Below the pieces are notes generated by a model, which saw nothing but the letters and a program-made list of their open reading frames with translations, searched no databases and had not been told where the DNA came from. A program made the translations under genes and the position numbers. A stretch of 64,000 bases of DNA from Nocardia mexicana NBRC 108244 (GTDB taxonomy: Bacteria > Actinomycetota > Actinomycetes > Mycobacteriales > Mycobacteriaceae). Below are positions 1 to 8,518 of this stretch, one piece after another; position 1 is the first letter of the stretch, and each line of letters starts with the position of its first letter. The stretch is from assembly GCF_001613165.1 (NCBI RefSeq), contig NZ_BDBV01000052.1, positions 53,613-117,612 on the forward strand, given 5' to 3'.

Positions 1-36
1 GGCGGCAGCCATTCGAACGGCGAAACTTCTGGTCAC
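1..36 (-). CDS. Partial CDS start, leftward, unidentified
   Basis: Only the first 12 codons of a possible leftward gene lie in the window. A GTG at 36 opens a frame reading MTRSFAVRMAAA, and AGGAG sits about 9 bases upstream on the minus strand, a good ribosome-binding site. An in-frame ATG at 13 is the alternative start but has no visible Shine-Dalgarno. A basic stretch running into alanines fits the start of a signal peptide. With the Zur-like palindrome just upstream, a zinc-uptake binding protein is one possibility, but that is inference from context. The product is unknown. Confidence 0.35.
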   Translation of the reverse strand, partial: MTRSFAVRMAAA

Positions 37-63
37 GCGGGGGTACTCCTGACACGCACTAAC

Positions 64-76
64 GGAAACGATTTCC
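64..76. promoter_or_regulatory. Zur/Fur-like inverted repeat
   Basis: GGAAACGATTTCC is a 5-bp inverted repeat around CGA, extended on the minus strand to TGGAAATCGTTTCC. Its arm sequence and spacing resemble actinobacterial Zur boxes. It lies 28 bp upstream of the GTG at 36, as an operator would. The match is by eye only. Confidence 0.3.
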
Positions 77-156
77 ATTTAAATGTAGCGTATGTGTCCA
101 TATCCATCGGCATCGATATGTCCGATTCGGCTGTGATGCCCGGCACGGGCGGTGGA

Positions 157-245
157 TTCCGGCCGAAAGCAGGCCGGAAATGACGGGATGGGCATGCCGG
201 AACGACCGGTGGGGCATGCCGGAATGGCGGCGGAGGGGGTCCGGA
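157..245. repeat. Family-1 palindromic repeat, copy E1
   Basis: The hairpin core at 157-179 has arms TTCCGGCC and GGCCGGAA around a GAAAGCA loop. It is followed by three units of about 22 bp, each ending GGCATGCCGGA or a variant (180-245). The copy lies beyond the 3' end of the trehalose gene and its terminator. Core and unit design match the copies at 4.3, 5.1, 18.7, 19.0, 44.4 and 48.0 kb. Confidence 0.8.
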
Positions 246-252
246 AAGGCGG

Positions 253-286
253 CAACGGCCCGCTCCCGATCGGGAGCGGGCCGTTG
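253..286. terminator. Perfect 34-bp palindrome, terminator
   Basis: CAACGGCCCGCTCCCGA is followed directly by its exact reverse complement. The palindrome lies about 30 bp past the stop codon of the leftward trehalose gene. A stem this long and GC-rich with little or no loop is the usual terminator form in high-GC actinobacteria; no T-run is needed or seen. Confidence 0.75.
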
Positions 287-315
287 CGATGCCCGTAAGC
301 CGTACTACCGCTGCA

Positions 316-2889
316 CTATTGCGCCAGGGCGGGCACCGGCTGACTCAGCAACTGCGCGCATCGCAGCAAACCCAGGTGGCTGTAGGCCTGCGGATGATTG
401 CCCAGGGACCGCTCGGCGACCGGGTCGTACTCCTCGCTCAGCAACCCGGTCGGCCCGGCCACGTCCACCAGCTGCGCGAACAGCGCCTCGGCGTCGGAAC
501 GCTTGCCGATCAGCAGGTATGCCTCCACCAGCCACGCCGCGCACAGGTGGAAGCCGCCCTCGCCGCCGGGCAGGCCGTCGTCGTGGTGGTAGCGGTACAC
601 CGTGGATCCGCTGCGCAGCTCCGCCTCGGTCGCCACGACGGTGGCGGCGAACCGCGGATCCGACGGCTCGATCAGCCCGCTCAGCCCGATGTGCAGGGTC
701 GCCGCATCCAGGTCGGTGCCGTCGTAGGCCGCGGTGTAGGACTGCACCTCCTCGTTCCAGCCCTTGGTGCGGACCTCGTCGGCGATGGTGTCGCGCAGCT
801 CCAGCCAGGCCGTATCGACCATGCGGTGGAATTTTTCCGCCAGCCGCAGCGCGCGGTCGACGGTCATCCAGCCCATCACCTTCGAGTACACGTGGTGGCG
901 CGGGTTGCCGCGGATCTCCCAGATGCCGTGATCGGGCTCGCGCCAGCGCCGCTGCACCGCGGACACCATGGCGTGCACCAGTTCCCAGTCCCGGTCCGGC
1001 AGCGCCTTGGCGGGATCGGTGATGCCCTTGCGCTCCCGCGCGTCCGCGAGCCCCGCGATGAGGTCCACGATCGGCCCGAACACGTCGAGCTGGACCTGCA
1101 TATTGGCCGCGTTGCCGACCCGGACCGGCCGCGAACCGGCGTAGCCGGGCAGCTGATCGAGCACGGCCTCGGGCCCCAGCGTCTCCCCGTAGAGGGTGTA
1201 CAGCGGATGCAGGCGCTCCGGCCCGGCCAGTGTCTCCAGCACCCGGTGCACCCATTCCAGGAACTCCTCGGCCTCGGTGACCGAGCCGAGCGCGACCAGG
1301 GCGTGCGCTGTCATCGAGGCGTCGCGCAGCCAGCAGTAGCGGTAGTCCCAGTTGCGCACGCCGCCGATGTCCTCCGGCAGCGAGGTGGTGGCCGCGGCCA
1401 TGATCGATCCGGACGGTGCGTGCACCAGCCCGCGCAGCGTGAGCGCGGACCGCTTCATCAGATCCGGCTTCAGCGGCGGCAGCTCCAGCTCCTCCGACCA
1501 GTCCCGCCAGTAGCGTTCGGCCTCACGCCGCCGCTCCGGCTCGCTGACCATGGCGGGCGCGAGATCGGAGGTGCCGCAGCGCATCTCCAGCACGACCGGC
1601 CCGAGGGAGGCATCGATGACGGCGCGGGCGGTCTGGTGGATGCCCTCCTCGACGATCTGCCACTGCACGCCCGGTGAGCGCAGCACGATCGGATCGTTGG
1701 TGCCGTGCACCCGCAGACCCGCGGCTTCGACCTCCAGATTGACAGGCACCTGGCCGAACTCGGGCCGCGGCGCGAACGTCACCACGGCCTTGGCGTCACC
1801 GGTGATCACCCGGGTCAGGTCGGTGCGCTCGGGCGCGACGTCGTGCGGCAGATAATCGACCACCTGCAGGCTGGCCCAACGGGTTTCGACGGTCATGGTG
1901 CCGTCGACGTAGCGCTGCGACAGCGGCAGCCCGGGGCGCTCCGGCGCGATGGTGAAATGTCCGGCCTGCGGCCCGCCGAGCAGGTGGGCGAAGACGGCCG
2001 CCGAATCGGGTTCCGGGTGGCAGAACCAGGTGACGGTGCCGTCGGGGGTGACGAGTGCCTTGGAGCGGGGGCCGGCCAGCATGGTCAGCCGCTCGATTCG
2101 GGGGGCCGAGGCACCGGCCAGCCAGGTGCGCCGCTCTTCGAGCAGGAACGCCAGGGCCTTGGCCACCTCCTCGGTGCTGGCCACGCGATGTCCGGCGAGG
2201 CTCTCGCCGTCGCCCACCTTGATGCCGACGTCGGGGCCCGACAGGCGCGCGAACGCCTTCTCGTCGGTGACGTCGTCGCCGAAGAAGACCGCCGCCGAGG
2301 CGCCCTCCTGATGTCGGATGATGTCGAGGGCGGCGCCCTTGTCGGTCTGGATGACCGCCAGCTCGATGACCGCCTTGCCCTCGGTCACCTGCACGCCCAC
2401 CCAGCTGGCGGGACCCTGCCGGGCCTGCTGCAGCGCGCGCCGGCCCACCTCGGGGGCGGCATTGCGCACGTGCAGGGCGACGCTGGCCGGTTTGATCTCG
2501 ACCGTCGCGCCCGGATTGTCCGCGGCGACCCGGCTCAGCGCGCTCTGCACTTCCTGCAGCAGCTGTTTGGCGTCGTTGTCGATGGCATGGACGAAGCCGA
2601 CGTCGAATTCCGAACCGTGACTTCCGATCAGCTGTACCTCGACCGGAAGCCGGGACAGCGCCGCGAGATCTCGCAGTGCCCGGCCGGAGATGACGGCCGC
2701 CGTGGTGGCGGTCAGACCGGCGAGCGCCCGCAGCGCGCTCACCGATTCCCTATGGGGGTAGGCCTTCGCCGGGTCGGACACGATGGGCGCGATGGTCCCG
2801 TCGTAGTCCGAGGCGACAAGCAGCCGTGGCATGCGGGCTACTGCCGACAACGCACGGCGAAGTTCCTGTGACAGATCCTGTGCGCTCAC
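316..2889 (-). CDS. Trehalose-6-phosphate phosphatase fused to GH15 hydrolase
   Basis: The 857-residue protein has two enzyme modules. Residues 20-260 are an OtsB-type HAD phosphatase: the nucleophile motif D28-Y-D30-G-T is followed by VISGR, and the late motif FFGDDVTDEKAF is present, so it should dephosphorylate trehalose 6-phosphate. From about residue 265 the protein is a family 15 glycoside hydrolase, with NWDYRYCWLRD in the first conserved block and LLSEEYDP near the end holding the likely catalytic base. Mycobacterial GH15 relatives are trehalases. A cytoplasmic location is likely because no signal peptide is seen. The GTG start at 2889 is the first codon before recognisable OtsB sequence. 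A terminator palindrome lies just past the stop. M. tuberculosis OtsB1 is also multidomain, but with a GH65 module. Confidence 0.9.
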   Translation of the reverse strand: MSAQDLSQELRRALSAVARMPRLLVASDYDGTIAPIVSDPAKAYPHRESVSALRALAGLTATTAAVISGRALRDLAALSRLPVEVQLIGSHGSEFDVGFVHAIDNDAKQLLQEVQSALSRVAADNPGATVEIKPASVALHVRNAAPEVGRRALQQARQGPASWVGVQVTEGKAVIELAVIQTDKGAALDIIRHQEGASAAVFFGDDVTDEKAFARLSGPDVGIKVGDGESLAGHRVASTEEVAKALAFLLEERRTWLAGASAPRIERLTMLAGPRSKALVTPDGTVTWFCHPEPDSAAVFAHLLGGPQAGHFTIAPERPGLPLSQRYVDGTMTVETRWASLQVVDYLPHDVAPERTDLTRVITGDAKAVVTFAPRPEFGQVPVNLEVEAAGLRVHGTNDPIVLRSPGVQWQIVEEGIHQTARAVIDASLGPVVLEMRCGTSDLAPAMVSEPERRREAERYWRDWSEELELPPLKPDLMKRSALTLRGLVHAPSGSIMAAATTSLPEDIGGVRNWDYRYCWLRDASMTAHALVALGSVTEAEEFLEWVHRVLETLAGPERLHPLYTLYGETLGPEAVLDQLPGYAGSRPVRVGNAANMQVQLDVFGPIVDLIAGLADARERKGITDPAKALPDRDWELVHAMVSAVQRRWREPDHGIWEIRGNPRHHVYSKVMGWMTVDRALRLAEKFHRMVDTAWLELRDTIADEVRTKGWNEEVQSYTAAYDGTDLDAATLHIGLSGLIEPSDPRFAATVVATEAELRSGSTVYRYHHDDGLPGGEGGFHLCAAWLVEAYLLIGKRSDAEALFAQLVDVAGPTGLLSEEYDPVAERSLGNHPQAYSHLGLLRCAQLLSQPVPALAQ

Positions 2890-3069
2890 GCATCCAACCT
2901 ATAGATCGGAGGAGATTTTTCAGGGCGCGGGAAACTCTACTGGGTAGGGTTTGCTCGCTCATTCGCGCAGTGATACGAGACGTTTACGTTTGCCTCCCCG
3001 TGCGCATCCCCGATTGTGCGGTCTCCTGCCGTAGGTTTGCTGGTTTGCCACGCGGAGCACGTGGCAATT

Positions 3070-3732
3070 TTAAGCCGATTCGGCCCCGAGTAGCAGGTCA
3101 ACGGTGAGTTCGAGGCGCTCTGTGACGTCCGTCGCGGAGGCGCGCCGGGTCAGCCACGCGACCAGATTCGACAGCCACACGTCACTGATGACCCGCGCGA
3201 TGGCGAGGTCGCGTTCCGAGGGTTCGTCATCGTTCATGGCGCGGGCGAAGAAGCGGTCCATCACCCGTCCGACCCGGTCGACCTCGGCGGCCGCGGAGGC
3301 GTCGGCGAACATGAACGCGCGGGTCATCGCCTCGGTCAGCAGCGGGTCGCGCTGCATGGCCCGGGTGACCTGGGTGAGCAGCAGATGCATGCGTTCCCTG
3401 GGGGATTGCCCCGCCAGCGGTTTGCGTTTGCTCTCGAACTGCTCGAATTCGCGTGCCAGCGCGGACACGAGCAGATGCACCTTGGACGGGAAGTACCGGT
3501 ACAGGGTTCCCACGGCGACGTCGGCACGCTCGGCGACCGCGCGCATCTGCACCGCGTCGTAGCCGCCCTTGGAGGCCAGCGCGAGGGTCGCGTCGAGGAT
3601 GCGCTTACGGCGTTCGCGCTGCGCGGCCGAGCTGAGCTCGTCCTCGCTGAGTGTATTCACCGGTGTGGCACGCGGGCGATTTCCGTTCCGCGCCCCCGAG
3701 TCGGCTGACTGCTCTCGGGAGGGACTGGCCAT
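3070..3732 (-). CDS. kstR: KstR, TetR-family repressor of cholesterol catabolism
   Basis: This 220-residue TetR regulator is recognisable as KstR. The helix-turn-helix (MRAVAERADVAVGTLYRYF), the stretch AMQRDPLLTEAMTRAFMFAD and the C-terminal RVISDVWLSNLVAWLTRRAS match the mycobacterial protein closely. KstR represses steroid ring and side-chain genes and is released by a 3-oxo-cholestenoyl-CoA type ligand. The N-terminus is about 30 residues longer than in M. tuberculosis, although the ATG at 3732 has a plausible AGGA upstream. It diverges from fadE34 with a perfect KstR box between them, so it should repress itself. The same kstR/fadE34 divergence occurs in M. tuberculosis (Rv3574/Rv3573c). 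Confidence 0.93.
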   Translation of the reverse strand: MASPSREQSADSGARNGNRPRATPVNTLSEDELSSAAQRERRKRILDATLALASKGGYDAVQMRAVAERADVAVGTLYRYFPSKVHLLVSALAREFEQFESKRKPLAGQSPRERMHLLLTQVTRAMQRDPLLTEAMTRAFMFADASAAAEVDRVGRVMDRFFARAMNDDEPSERDLAIARVISDVWLSNLVAWLTRRASATDVTERLELTVDLLLGAESA

Positions 3733-3826
3733 TGGTGAGAGTCCTTTCCTGCAAACGTTGTGTCGCGCCTGTTGCCGTCGTGCCGCTGTGACGGACCGTG
3801 TCTTGACTTCCGCCCGGCTCGAATAT

Positions 3827-3840
3827 TAGAACATGTTCTA
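3827..3840. promoter_or_regulatory. KstR box, perfect palindrome
   Basis: TAGAACATGTTCTA is a perfect 14-bp palindrome that fits the KstR consensus tnnAACnnGTTnnA at every fixed position. It lies 35 bp before fadE34 and 94 bp before kstR, so one site can control both directions. Confidence 0.92.
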
Positions 3841-3875
3841 GGTGTGGGAGTCACGCCGGAAAGGCGGTATGGAGT

Positions 3876-6263
3876 GTGACCATCGCCACCACTGACGAGC
3901 ATAAAGCCGTTCAGGAGTCGATGCGCGGATGGGCCGCGGCGGTACGCCCGATTGCAACCATGCGCAGCGGCGATCCGGGATACTGGCGCGAATTCTGGCC
4001 GAGTCTGGTCGGTCTCGGCGTGTTCCGCGTCGCCCTACCCGAAGCCGCAGGTGGCGCCGACGGATCCGTGAACGACCTGGCGGTTCTCATCGAGCAGGCG
4101 GCCCACGATCTGGTGGGTGGGCCGATCTCGGCGACCGCGCTCACCGGCCTCGTTACCGGCGGAGCATTGGACGAGGATACGCCCGGCGGCATCGCCCTGG
4201 GCGACCCGGTTGCGGTGCCGGACAACGGGACCGGCGACCTGGTGCTGACGGGCGTGTGGGAAACGGTACTGGGTGCGGCGGAGGGCACGGCCGTGCTGCT
4301 GCCGGTCGAACTCCCCTCGTCTTCCCGGCATGCAGAGTCGACCTCGCACTCCCGGCATGCTTTTGGCCGGGATCTCGCTGGGGATTCCGGCCAAAAGCAC
4401 GCCGGAAATGCGGAGGTCCGGCAGGCGTGGTGCCTCGTTGAGCCAGGCGCCGAGGGCCTGCGGATCGAGGACCTGCCCCCGCTGGATCCGAGTACCCCGC
4501 TGGCCCGCGTGCACTGTTCCGGCGTGCGTGTCACGGCCGATCGGATCTTCGAACCCCCCTATGCCGTAGGGGATCTGACCGCGGCGCTGGTGGCCGCGGA
4601 GCTGGCCGGGATCGCGGGCTGGTGCCTCGAGACGGCGACCGACTACGCCAAGGTGCGCGAGCAGTTCGGGCGCAAGATCGGCGAATTCCAAGCGGTCAAG
4701 CACATCTGCGCGGGCATGCTGTGCCGCGCCGAGCTGATCCGCGCGGTCGCCGCCGATGCGGCCGCGGCCGTCGACAATCGCAGTGACGAACTGCCGCTGG
4801 CCGCCGCCATCGCGATGTCGGTATCCCTCGACGCGGCGGTGGAGACTGCCAAGGACTGCATACAGGTCCTCGGCGGCATCGGATTCACCTGGGAGCACGA
4901 CGCGCACCTGTATCTGCGCCGGGCGGTCGCCCTGCGGCAACTGCTGGGCGGCGGGTCGGTCTGGCGTGCCCGCGTGACGGAACTCGTGCGAGCGGGCAAG
5001 CGCCGCACCGTCGGCCTGGATCTGGGGGCCGACCTCACCTCGCCTCCCCCGGAAGGCGAAGCCTCTTCGTCTTCCGGGCGTGCCGACGTCACGTCGTCTT
5101 CCCGGCGTGCCGACGACTCTTCGTCTTCCCGGCATGCTTTTGGCCGGGATTCCGGAGTGGCGCAGGGTGACGTGGCGGCCTGGGAGGCCGTGGGATTGAG
5201 CGCGGCCGACGCCGTCGAACTCGGCGCGGATATTGCCCGCATCGCCGCCCTCCCGGCCGAGCAGCAGCGCGATGCGCTGGTGGACACCGGACTGCTGGCC
5301 CCGCACTGGCCCGTGCCCTACGGCCGCGGGGCGGGCCCGATCCTGCGCTCGCTGATCGATGAGCAGGTGCGCGGCGCCGGAATCACGGTGCCGGACATCC
5401 AGATCGGCAACTGGGCGGTGCCCACGCTGCTGCAGTACGGCACGCCGGAGCAGGTCGAGCGCTTCGTGCAGCCGACGCTGCGGGGCGAGGTGGTCTGGTG
5501 CCAGCTGTTCAGCGAGCCCGAGGCCGGATCCGACCTGGCGGCGTTGCGCACCACGGCGACCCGCGTGGACGGCGGCTGGAAGCTGCGCGGCCAGAAGGTG
5601 TGGACGTCGCTGGCGAACGTGGCGAACTGGGGAATCTGCCTGGCTCGCACCGATGCCGAGGTGCCCAAGCACCGCGGCATCAGCTACTTCCTGGTCGATA
5701 TGAACAGCCCGGGCATCGACATCCGGCCGCTGGTGCAGATCACCGGGGAGGCGCGTTTCTCCGAGGTCTTCCTCGACGAGGTATTCGTCCCCGACGACTG
5801 CCTGGTCGGCGAATTGGGCGGGGGCTGGAAAATCGCCCGCTCCACGCTGTCCTCGGAACGGGTCGCCATGGGCGGCAGCGGAATCGGGGAGGAATTGGAA
5901 ACCCTGATCGCCACCGCTCCGGCCGACGGACCGGGTGCCGAATTGATTGCCGATCGTCTCGGCGATTTGGTTGCCCAATCGGTCGCTGGGTTATTGCTGG
6001 AAACCCGAGCAGCGCAGCGAATGCTCGCCGGAATTGACCCCGGACCGCAGAGCAGCGTGCGCAAACTGGTCGGTGTTCGCCATCGTCAGGCGGTCGCCGA
6101 GTTCGCCGTCGAACTCGCCGGTGTCGCGGGCGCTCAGGAATCGGATGTGGTGAAAGAATTCCTGTTAACACGCTGTTTGTCGATCGCGGGGGGAACCGAG
6201 CAGATCCTTTTGACCGTGGCCGGCGAACGGATTCTCGGGCTCCCGCGCGAATCGCACGGCTGA
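3876..6263 (+). CDS. fadE34: FadE34/ChsE3, two-module acyl-CoA dehydrogenase with repeat insertions
   Basis: The protein holds two acyl-CoA dehydrogenase modules in one chain, as in FadE34 (ChsE3), which oxidises a steroid side-chain CoA ester using FAD. Module 1 (residues 1-385) includes REQFGRKIGEFQAVKH and VLGGIGFTWEHDAH. Module 2 (from about 430) includes FSEPEAGSDLAALRTTA, GQKVWTSLANVANWG and a GGTEQI C-terminal motif. Length is 795 residues against about 710-720 for relatives. The excess comes from two low-complexity inserts, residues about 149-178 and 396-427, both carrying RHAFGRD and encoded by family-1 palindromes. Both keep the frame and lack stops. The GTG start at 3876 follows GGAG closely. 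It leads the side-chain operon, 27 bp before fadE28. Confidence 0.9.
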   Translation: MTIATTDEHKAVQESMRGWAAAVRPIATMRSGDPGYWREFWPSLVGLGVFRVALPEAAGGADGSVNDLAVLIEQAAHDLVGGPISATALTGLVTGGALDEDTPGGIALGDPVAVPDNGTGDLVLTGVWETVLGAAEGTAVLLPVELPSSSRHAESTSHSRHAFGRDLAGDSGQKHAGNAEVRQAWCLVEPGAEGLRIEDLPPLDPSTPLARVHCSGVRVTADRIFEPPYAVGDLTAALVAAELAGIAGWCLETATDYAKVREQFGRKIGEFQAVKHICAGMLCRAELIRAVAADAAAAVDNRSDELPLAAAIAMSVSLDAAVETAKDCIQVLGGIGFTWEHDAHLYLRRAVALRQLLGGGSVWRARVTELVRAGKRRTVGLDLGADLTSPPPEGEASSSSGRADVTSSSRRADDSSSSRHAFGRDSGVAQGDVAAWEAVGLSAADAVELGADIARIAALPAEQQRDALVDTGLLAPHWPVPYGRGAGPILRSLIDEQVRGAGITVPDIQIGNWAVPTLLQYGTPEQVERFVQPTLRGEVVWCQLFSEPEAGSDLAALRTTATRVDGGWKLRGQKVWTSLANVANWGICLARTDAEVPKHRGISYFLVDMNSPGIDIRPLVQITGEARFSEVFLDEVFVPDDCLVGELGGGWKIARSTLSSERVAMGGSGIGEELETLIATAPADGPGAELIADRLGDLVAQSVAGLLLETRAAQRMLAGIDPGPQSSVRKLVGVRHRQAVAEFAVELAGVAGAQESDVVKEFLLTRCLSIAGGTEQILLTVAGERILGLPRESHG
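4321..4409. repeat. Family-1 palindromic repeat inside fadE34, copy E2
   Basis: The copy has one partial unit (TTCCCGGCATGC then locus spacer), the core CCGGCATGCTTTTGGCCGG within 4350-4372, and an inverted second core within 4384-4409 with CCGGCCAAAAGCACGCCGG. It lies in module 1 of fadE34 and codes for about 30 residues, including HSRHAFGRDL and SGQKHAGN. It ends without shifting the frame. Confidence 0.88.
5061..5155. repeat. Family-1 palindromic repeat inside fadE34, copy E3
   Basis: Two 27-bp units (5070-5096 and 5097-5123) begin TCTTCC and contain GGCGTGCCGACG. They run into the core at 5124-5155 (TTCCCGGCATGC, then TTTTGGCCGGGA). A degenerate unit precedes them from about 5038. The unit length is a multiple of three. 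The copy codes for a Ser/Arg/Asp-rich linker ending SSRHAFGRDS between the two dehydrogenase modules. Confidence 0.88.
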
Positions 6264-6290
6264 CTCCACATCTGACACGGGAGCAATGAA

Positions 6291-7355
6291 TTGGACTTCA
6301 ATAGGGACGAGAGCCAGGACGCTGTCGCCGAGGTTGTCGTAAGTTTGCTGGAACGCAACAGCGCGCGCGATAACGAGCTCTGGCCGACACTCGTCGACAG
6401 CGGTTTGCTGGCGGTCGCGCTACCGGAACGCTTCGGTGGCGACGATATGGGACTGCTCGAGGTCTCGGCCATGCTGACCGAGCTGGCCACCGACGCCGTG
6501 CAGGTGCCCGCGCTGGCCACGCTCGGGTTCGGGGTGCTGCCGCTGGTGGGCCGGGTACCGGACGCGCTGGCGGAGAAGATCTTTCCGGCTGTGGCCAAGG
6601 GCGCGGTGCTGACCGCGGCGCTGCACGAGCCCGGCGCGCCGTTCGCGCTGAAGCCGGAGACGACCGCGGTGGCCGACGGCGACGTGGTGCGGATCAGCGG
6701 CCGCAAGATCGCGGTGCCGTACGCCGAGCAGGCGCAGTGGCTGCTGGTGCCGACGGACTCCGGAATCGCCGTGGTGGACGCCGATACGCCGGGCGTCACC
6801 CGGGTGGCGAGTCCGGCTTCCACGGGTGCCCCGGAGTTCTCCGTGCATCTCGAGGGCGCCGAGATCCCCGCGGAGCAGCTACTGCCGGACGGCATCGCCG
6901 ACCTGCACCGGCTGGCATTGGCGTCGATCGGCGCGGTCGCCGACGGACTGCTGAAGGGTGTGCTGACACTGACCGCCGAGCACGTGCGGACCCGGCATCA
7001 GTTCGGCCGCCCGCTGGCGGAATTCCAGGCGGTGGCCCAGCAGATCGGCGACGTCTACGTCGTCTCGCGCACGCTGCACGCGGCCGCGCTGTCGGCGAAC
7101 TGGGCTCTGGCGCAAGAGGATCAGAGCCCCGAACATCGCGAGCGGGTCGACAACGACCTGGACGTGCTCGCCTACTGCGTGGCCTCGGACCTACCCGCGG
7201 CCATGCAGAAGTGTCACCACCTACACGGCGGCATCGGTGTGGACGTGACCCATCCGCTGCATCGCTACTACTCACAGGCCAAGGACATCGCCCGCTGGCT
7301 AGGCGGCGCGTCGTTCCGGCTGGATCGTTTGGGAGCCAGATGTTCATCGACCTGA
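6291..7355 (+). CDS. fadE28: ChsE1/FadE28-type acyl-CoA dehydrogenase subunit
   Basis: The 354-residue protein is an acyl-CoA dehydrogenase of the FadE28 (ChsE1) type. In mycobacteria FadE28 pairs with FadE29 in an alpha2-beta2 complex that dehydrogenates the three-carbon side-chain remnant of steroid-CoA. Visible are the C-terminal helices with RTRHQFGRPLAEFQAVAQQ and HLHGGIGVDVTHPLHRYY. The N-terminal part is divergent, as in this subunit. The start is a TTG at 6291, the only start in phase with the family N-terminus, with GGGAG upstream. It follows fadE34 by 27 bp and its end overlaps the fadE29 start by 16 bp, so the two subunits are translationally coupled. Confidence 0.9.
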   Translation: MDFNRDESQDAVAEVVVSLLERNSARDNELWPTLVDSGLLAVALPERFGGDDMGLLEVSAMLTELATDAVQVPALATLGFGVLPLVGRVPDALAEKIFPAVAKGAVLTAALHEPGAPFALKPETTAVADGDVVRISGRKIAVPYAEQAQWLLVPTDSGIAVVDADTPGVTRVASPASTGAPEFSVHLEGAEIPAEQLLPDGIADLHRLALASIGAVADGLLKGVLTLTAEHVRTRHQFGRPLAEFQAVAQQIGDVYVVSRTLHAAALSANWALAQEDQSPEHRERVDNDLDVLAYCVASDLPAAMQKCHHLHGGIGVDVTHPLHRYYSQAKDIARWLGGASFRLDRLGARCSST

Positions 7356-8509
7356 CGGCCGAGCAGCGCCGGCTGCGTGACGAATTGCGTTCTTACTTCG
7401 CCGATCTCGTGACTCCCGAGGAGGAGGCCGAGATGTCGGTGAACCGGCACGGCGACGCCTACCGCGCGGTGGTGCGGCGCATGGGCCGCGACGGCCGCCT
7501 CGGGGTGGGCTGGCCGAAGGAGTACGGCGGGCAGGGATTCGGGCCGGTCGAACAGCAGATCTTCTACAACGAGGCCGCGCGGGCGGATGTGCCGCTGCCG
7601 CTGGTCACGCTCATGACGGTCGGCCCGACCCTGCAGCAGTTCGGCACCGAGGAGCAGAAGAGAAAGTTCCTGCCCGCAATCCTTTCCGGCGATGTACATT
7701 TCGCGATCGGCTACTCCGAGCCCGAGGCGGGCACCGACCTGGCGTCGCTGCGCACCAGCGCGGTGCGCGATGCGGACGGCGACTGGATCGTCAACGGGCA
7801 GAAGATCTTCACCACCGGTGCGCACGAGGCCGACTACGTGTGGCTGGCCTGCCGCACCGGCACGGCCGAGTCTCGGCACCGCGGCATCACGATCCTGATC
7901 GTGGACACCAAGGATCCGGGCTACTCGTGGACGCCGATCATCACCTGCGACGGCGCGCACCACACCAACGCCACCTACTTCGACAACGTGCGGGTGTCGG
8001 CGAATATGCTTGTCGGCGAGGAGAACCGGGGCTGGAAGCTGATCACCACCCAGCTCAATCACGAGCGGGTGAGCCTGGGGCCGTCCGGCAAGATCGAGCA
8101 GCTCTACGACCGCGCGCGGGACTTCGCGCGGCGGCAGGGGGTGCTGGGCGAGGCCGACGTGCGGCGCTCGCTGGGTCGCATGCACGCCATGGTCCGGCTC
8201 AACGAGCTGCTGAACTGGCAGGTGGCCGCCGATGCGGGGAATGCCGAGAGCGATCCGTCCGGCGTGATCGCGGATGCCTCCGCGACCAAGGTCTTTTCGA
8301 CCGAATCGCTGCAGGAGGCGGGGCGGCTGGCCGAGGAGATCGTCGGGCGGTACGGCGATCCGGCGGATCCGCCGACCGCTGAACTGCTGCACTGGCTGGA
8401 CCGGCGCACCAAGCAGAACCTGGTGGTGACCTTCGGCGGCGGCGTCAACGAGATCATGCGTGAACTCATCGCCACCGCCGGGCTGCAGCTGCCGCGCGTA
8501 CCGAGATAG
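7340..8509 (+). CDS. fadE29: ChsE2/FadE29 acyl-CoA dehydrogenase subunit
   Basis: The 389-residue protein has full acyl-CoA dehydrogenase layout: GYSEPEAGTDLASLRTSA for substrate and FAD contacts, NGQKIFTTGAHEADYVWL in the middle strand region, and a C-terminal helical bundle ending FGGGVNEIMRELIA. It matches FadE29 (ChsE2), the partner of FadE28. The ATG at 7340 overlaps the end of fadE28. The true start is well inside a longer open frame, because upstream codons match fadE28 in another phase. chsH2 follows after 9 bp. Confidence 0.9.
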   Translation: MFIDLTAEQRRLRDELRSYFADLVTPEEEAEMSVNRHGDAYRAVVRRMGRDGRLGVGWPKEYGGQGFGPVEQQIFYNEAARADVPLPLVTLMTVGPTLQQFGTEEQKRKFLPAILSGDVHFAIGYSEPEAGTDLASLRTSAVRDADGDWIVNGQKIFTTGAHEADYVWLACRTGTAESRHRGITILIVDTKDPGYSWTPIITCDGAHHTNATYFDNVRVSANMLVGEENRGWKLITTQLNHERVSLGPSGKIEQLYDRARDFARRQGVLGEADVRRSLGRMHAMVRLNELLNWQVAADAGNAESDPSGVIADASATKVFSTESLQEAGRLAEEIVGRYGDPADPPTAELLHWLDRRTKQNLVVTFGGGVNEIMRELIATAGLQLPRVPR

Positions 8510-8518
8510 GAGTTTCCA

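Noticed and set aside
4035..5978. 647-codon minus-strand frame opposite fadE34
   Set aside because: No domain is visible, and the plus strand shows two acyl-CoA dehydrogenase modules.
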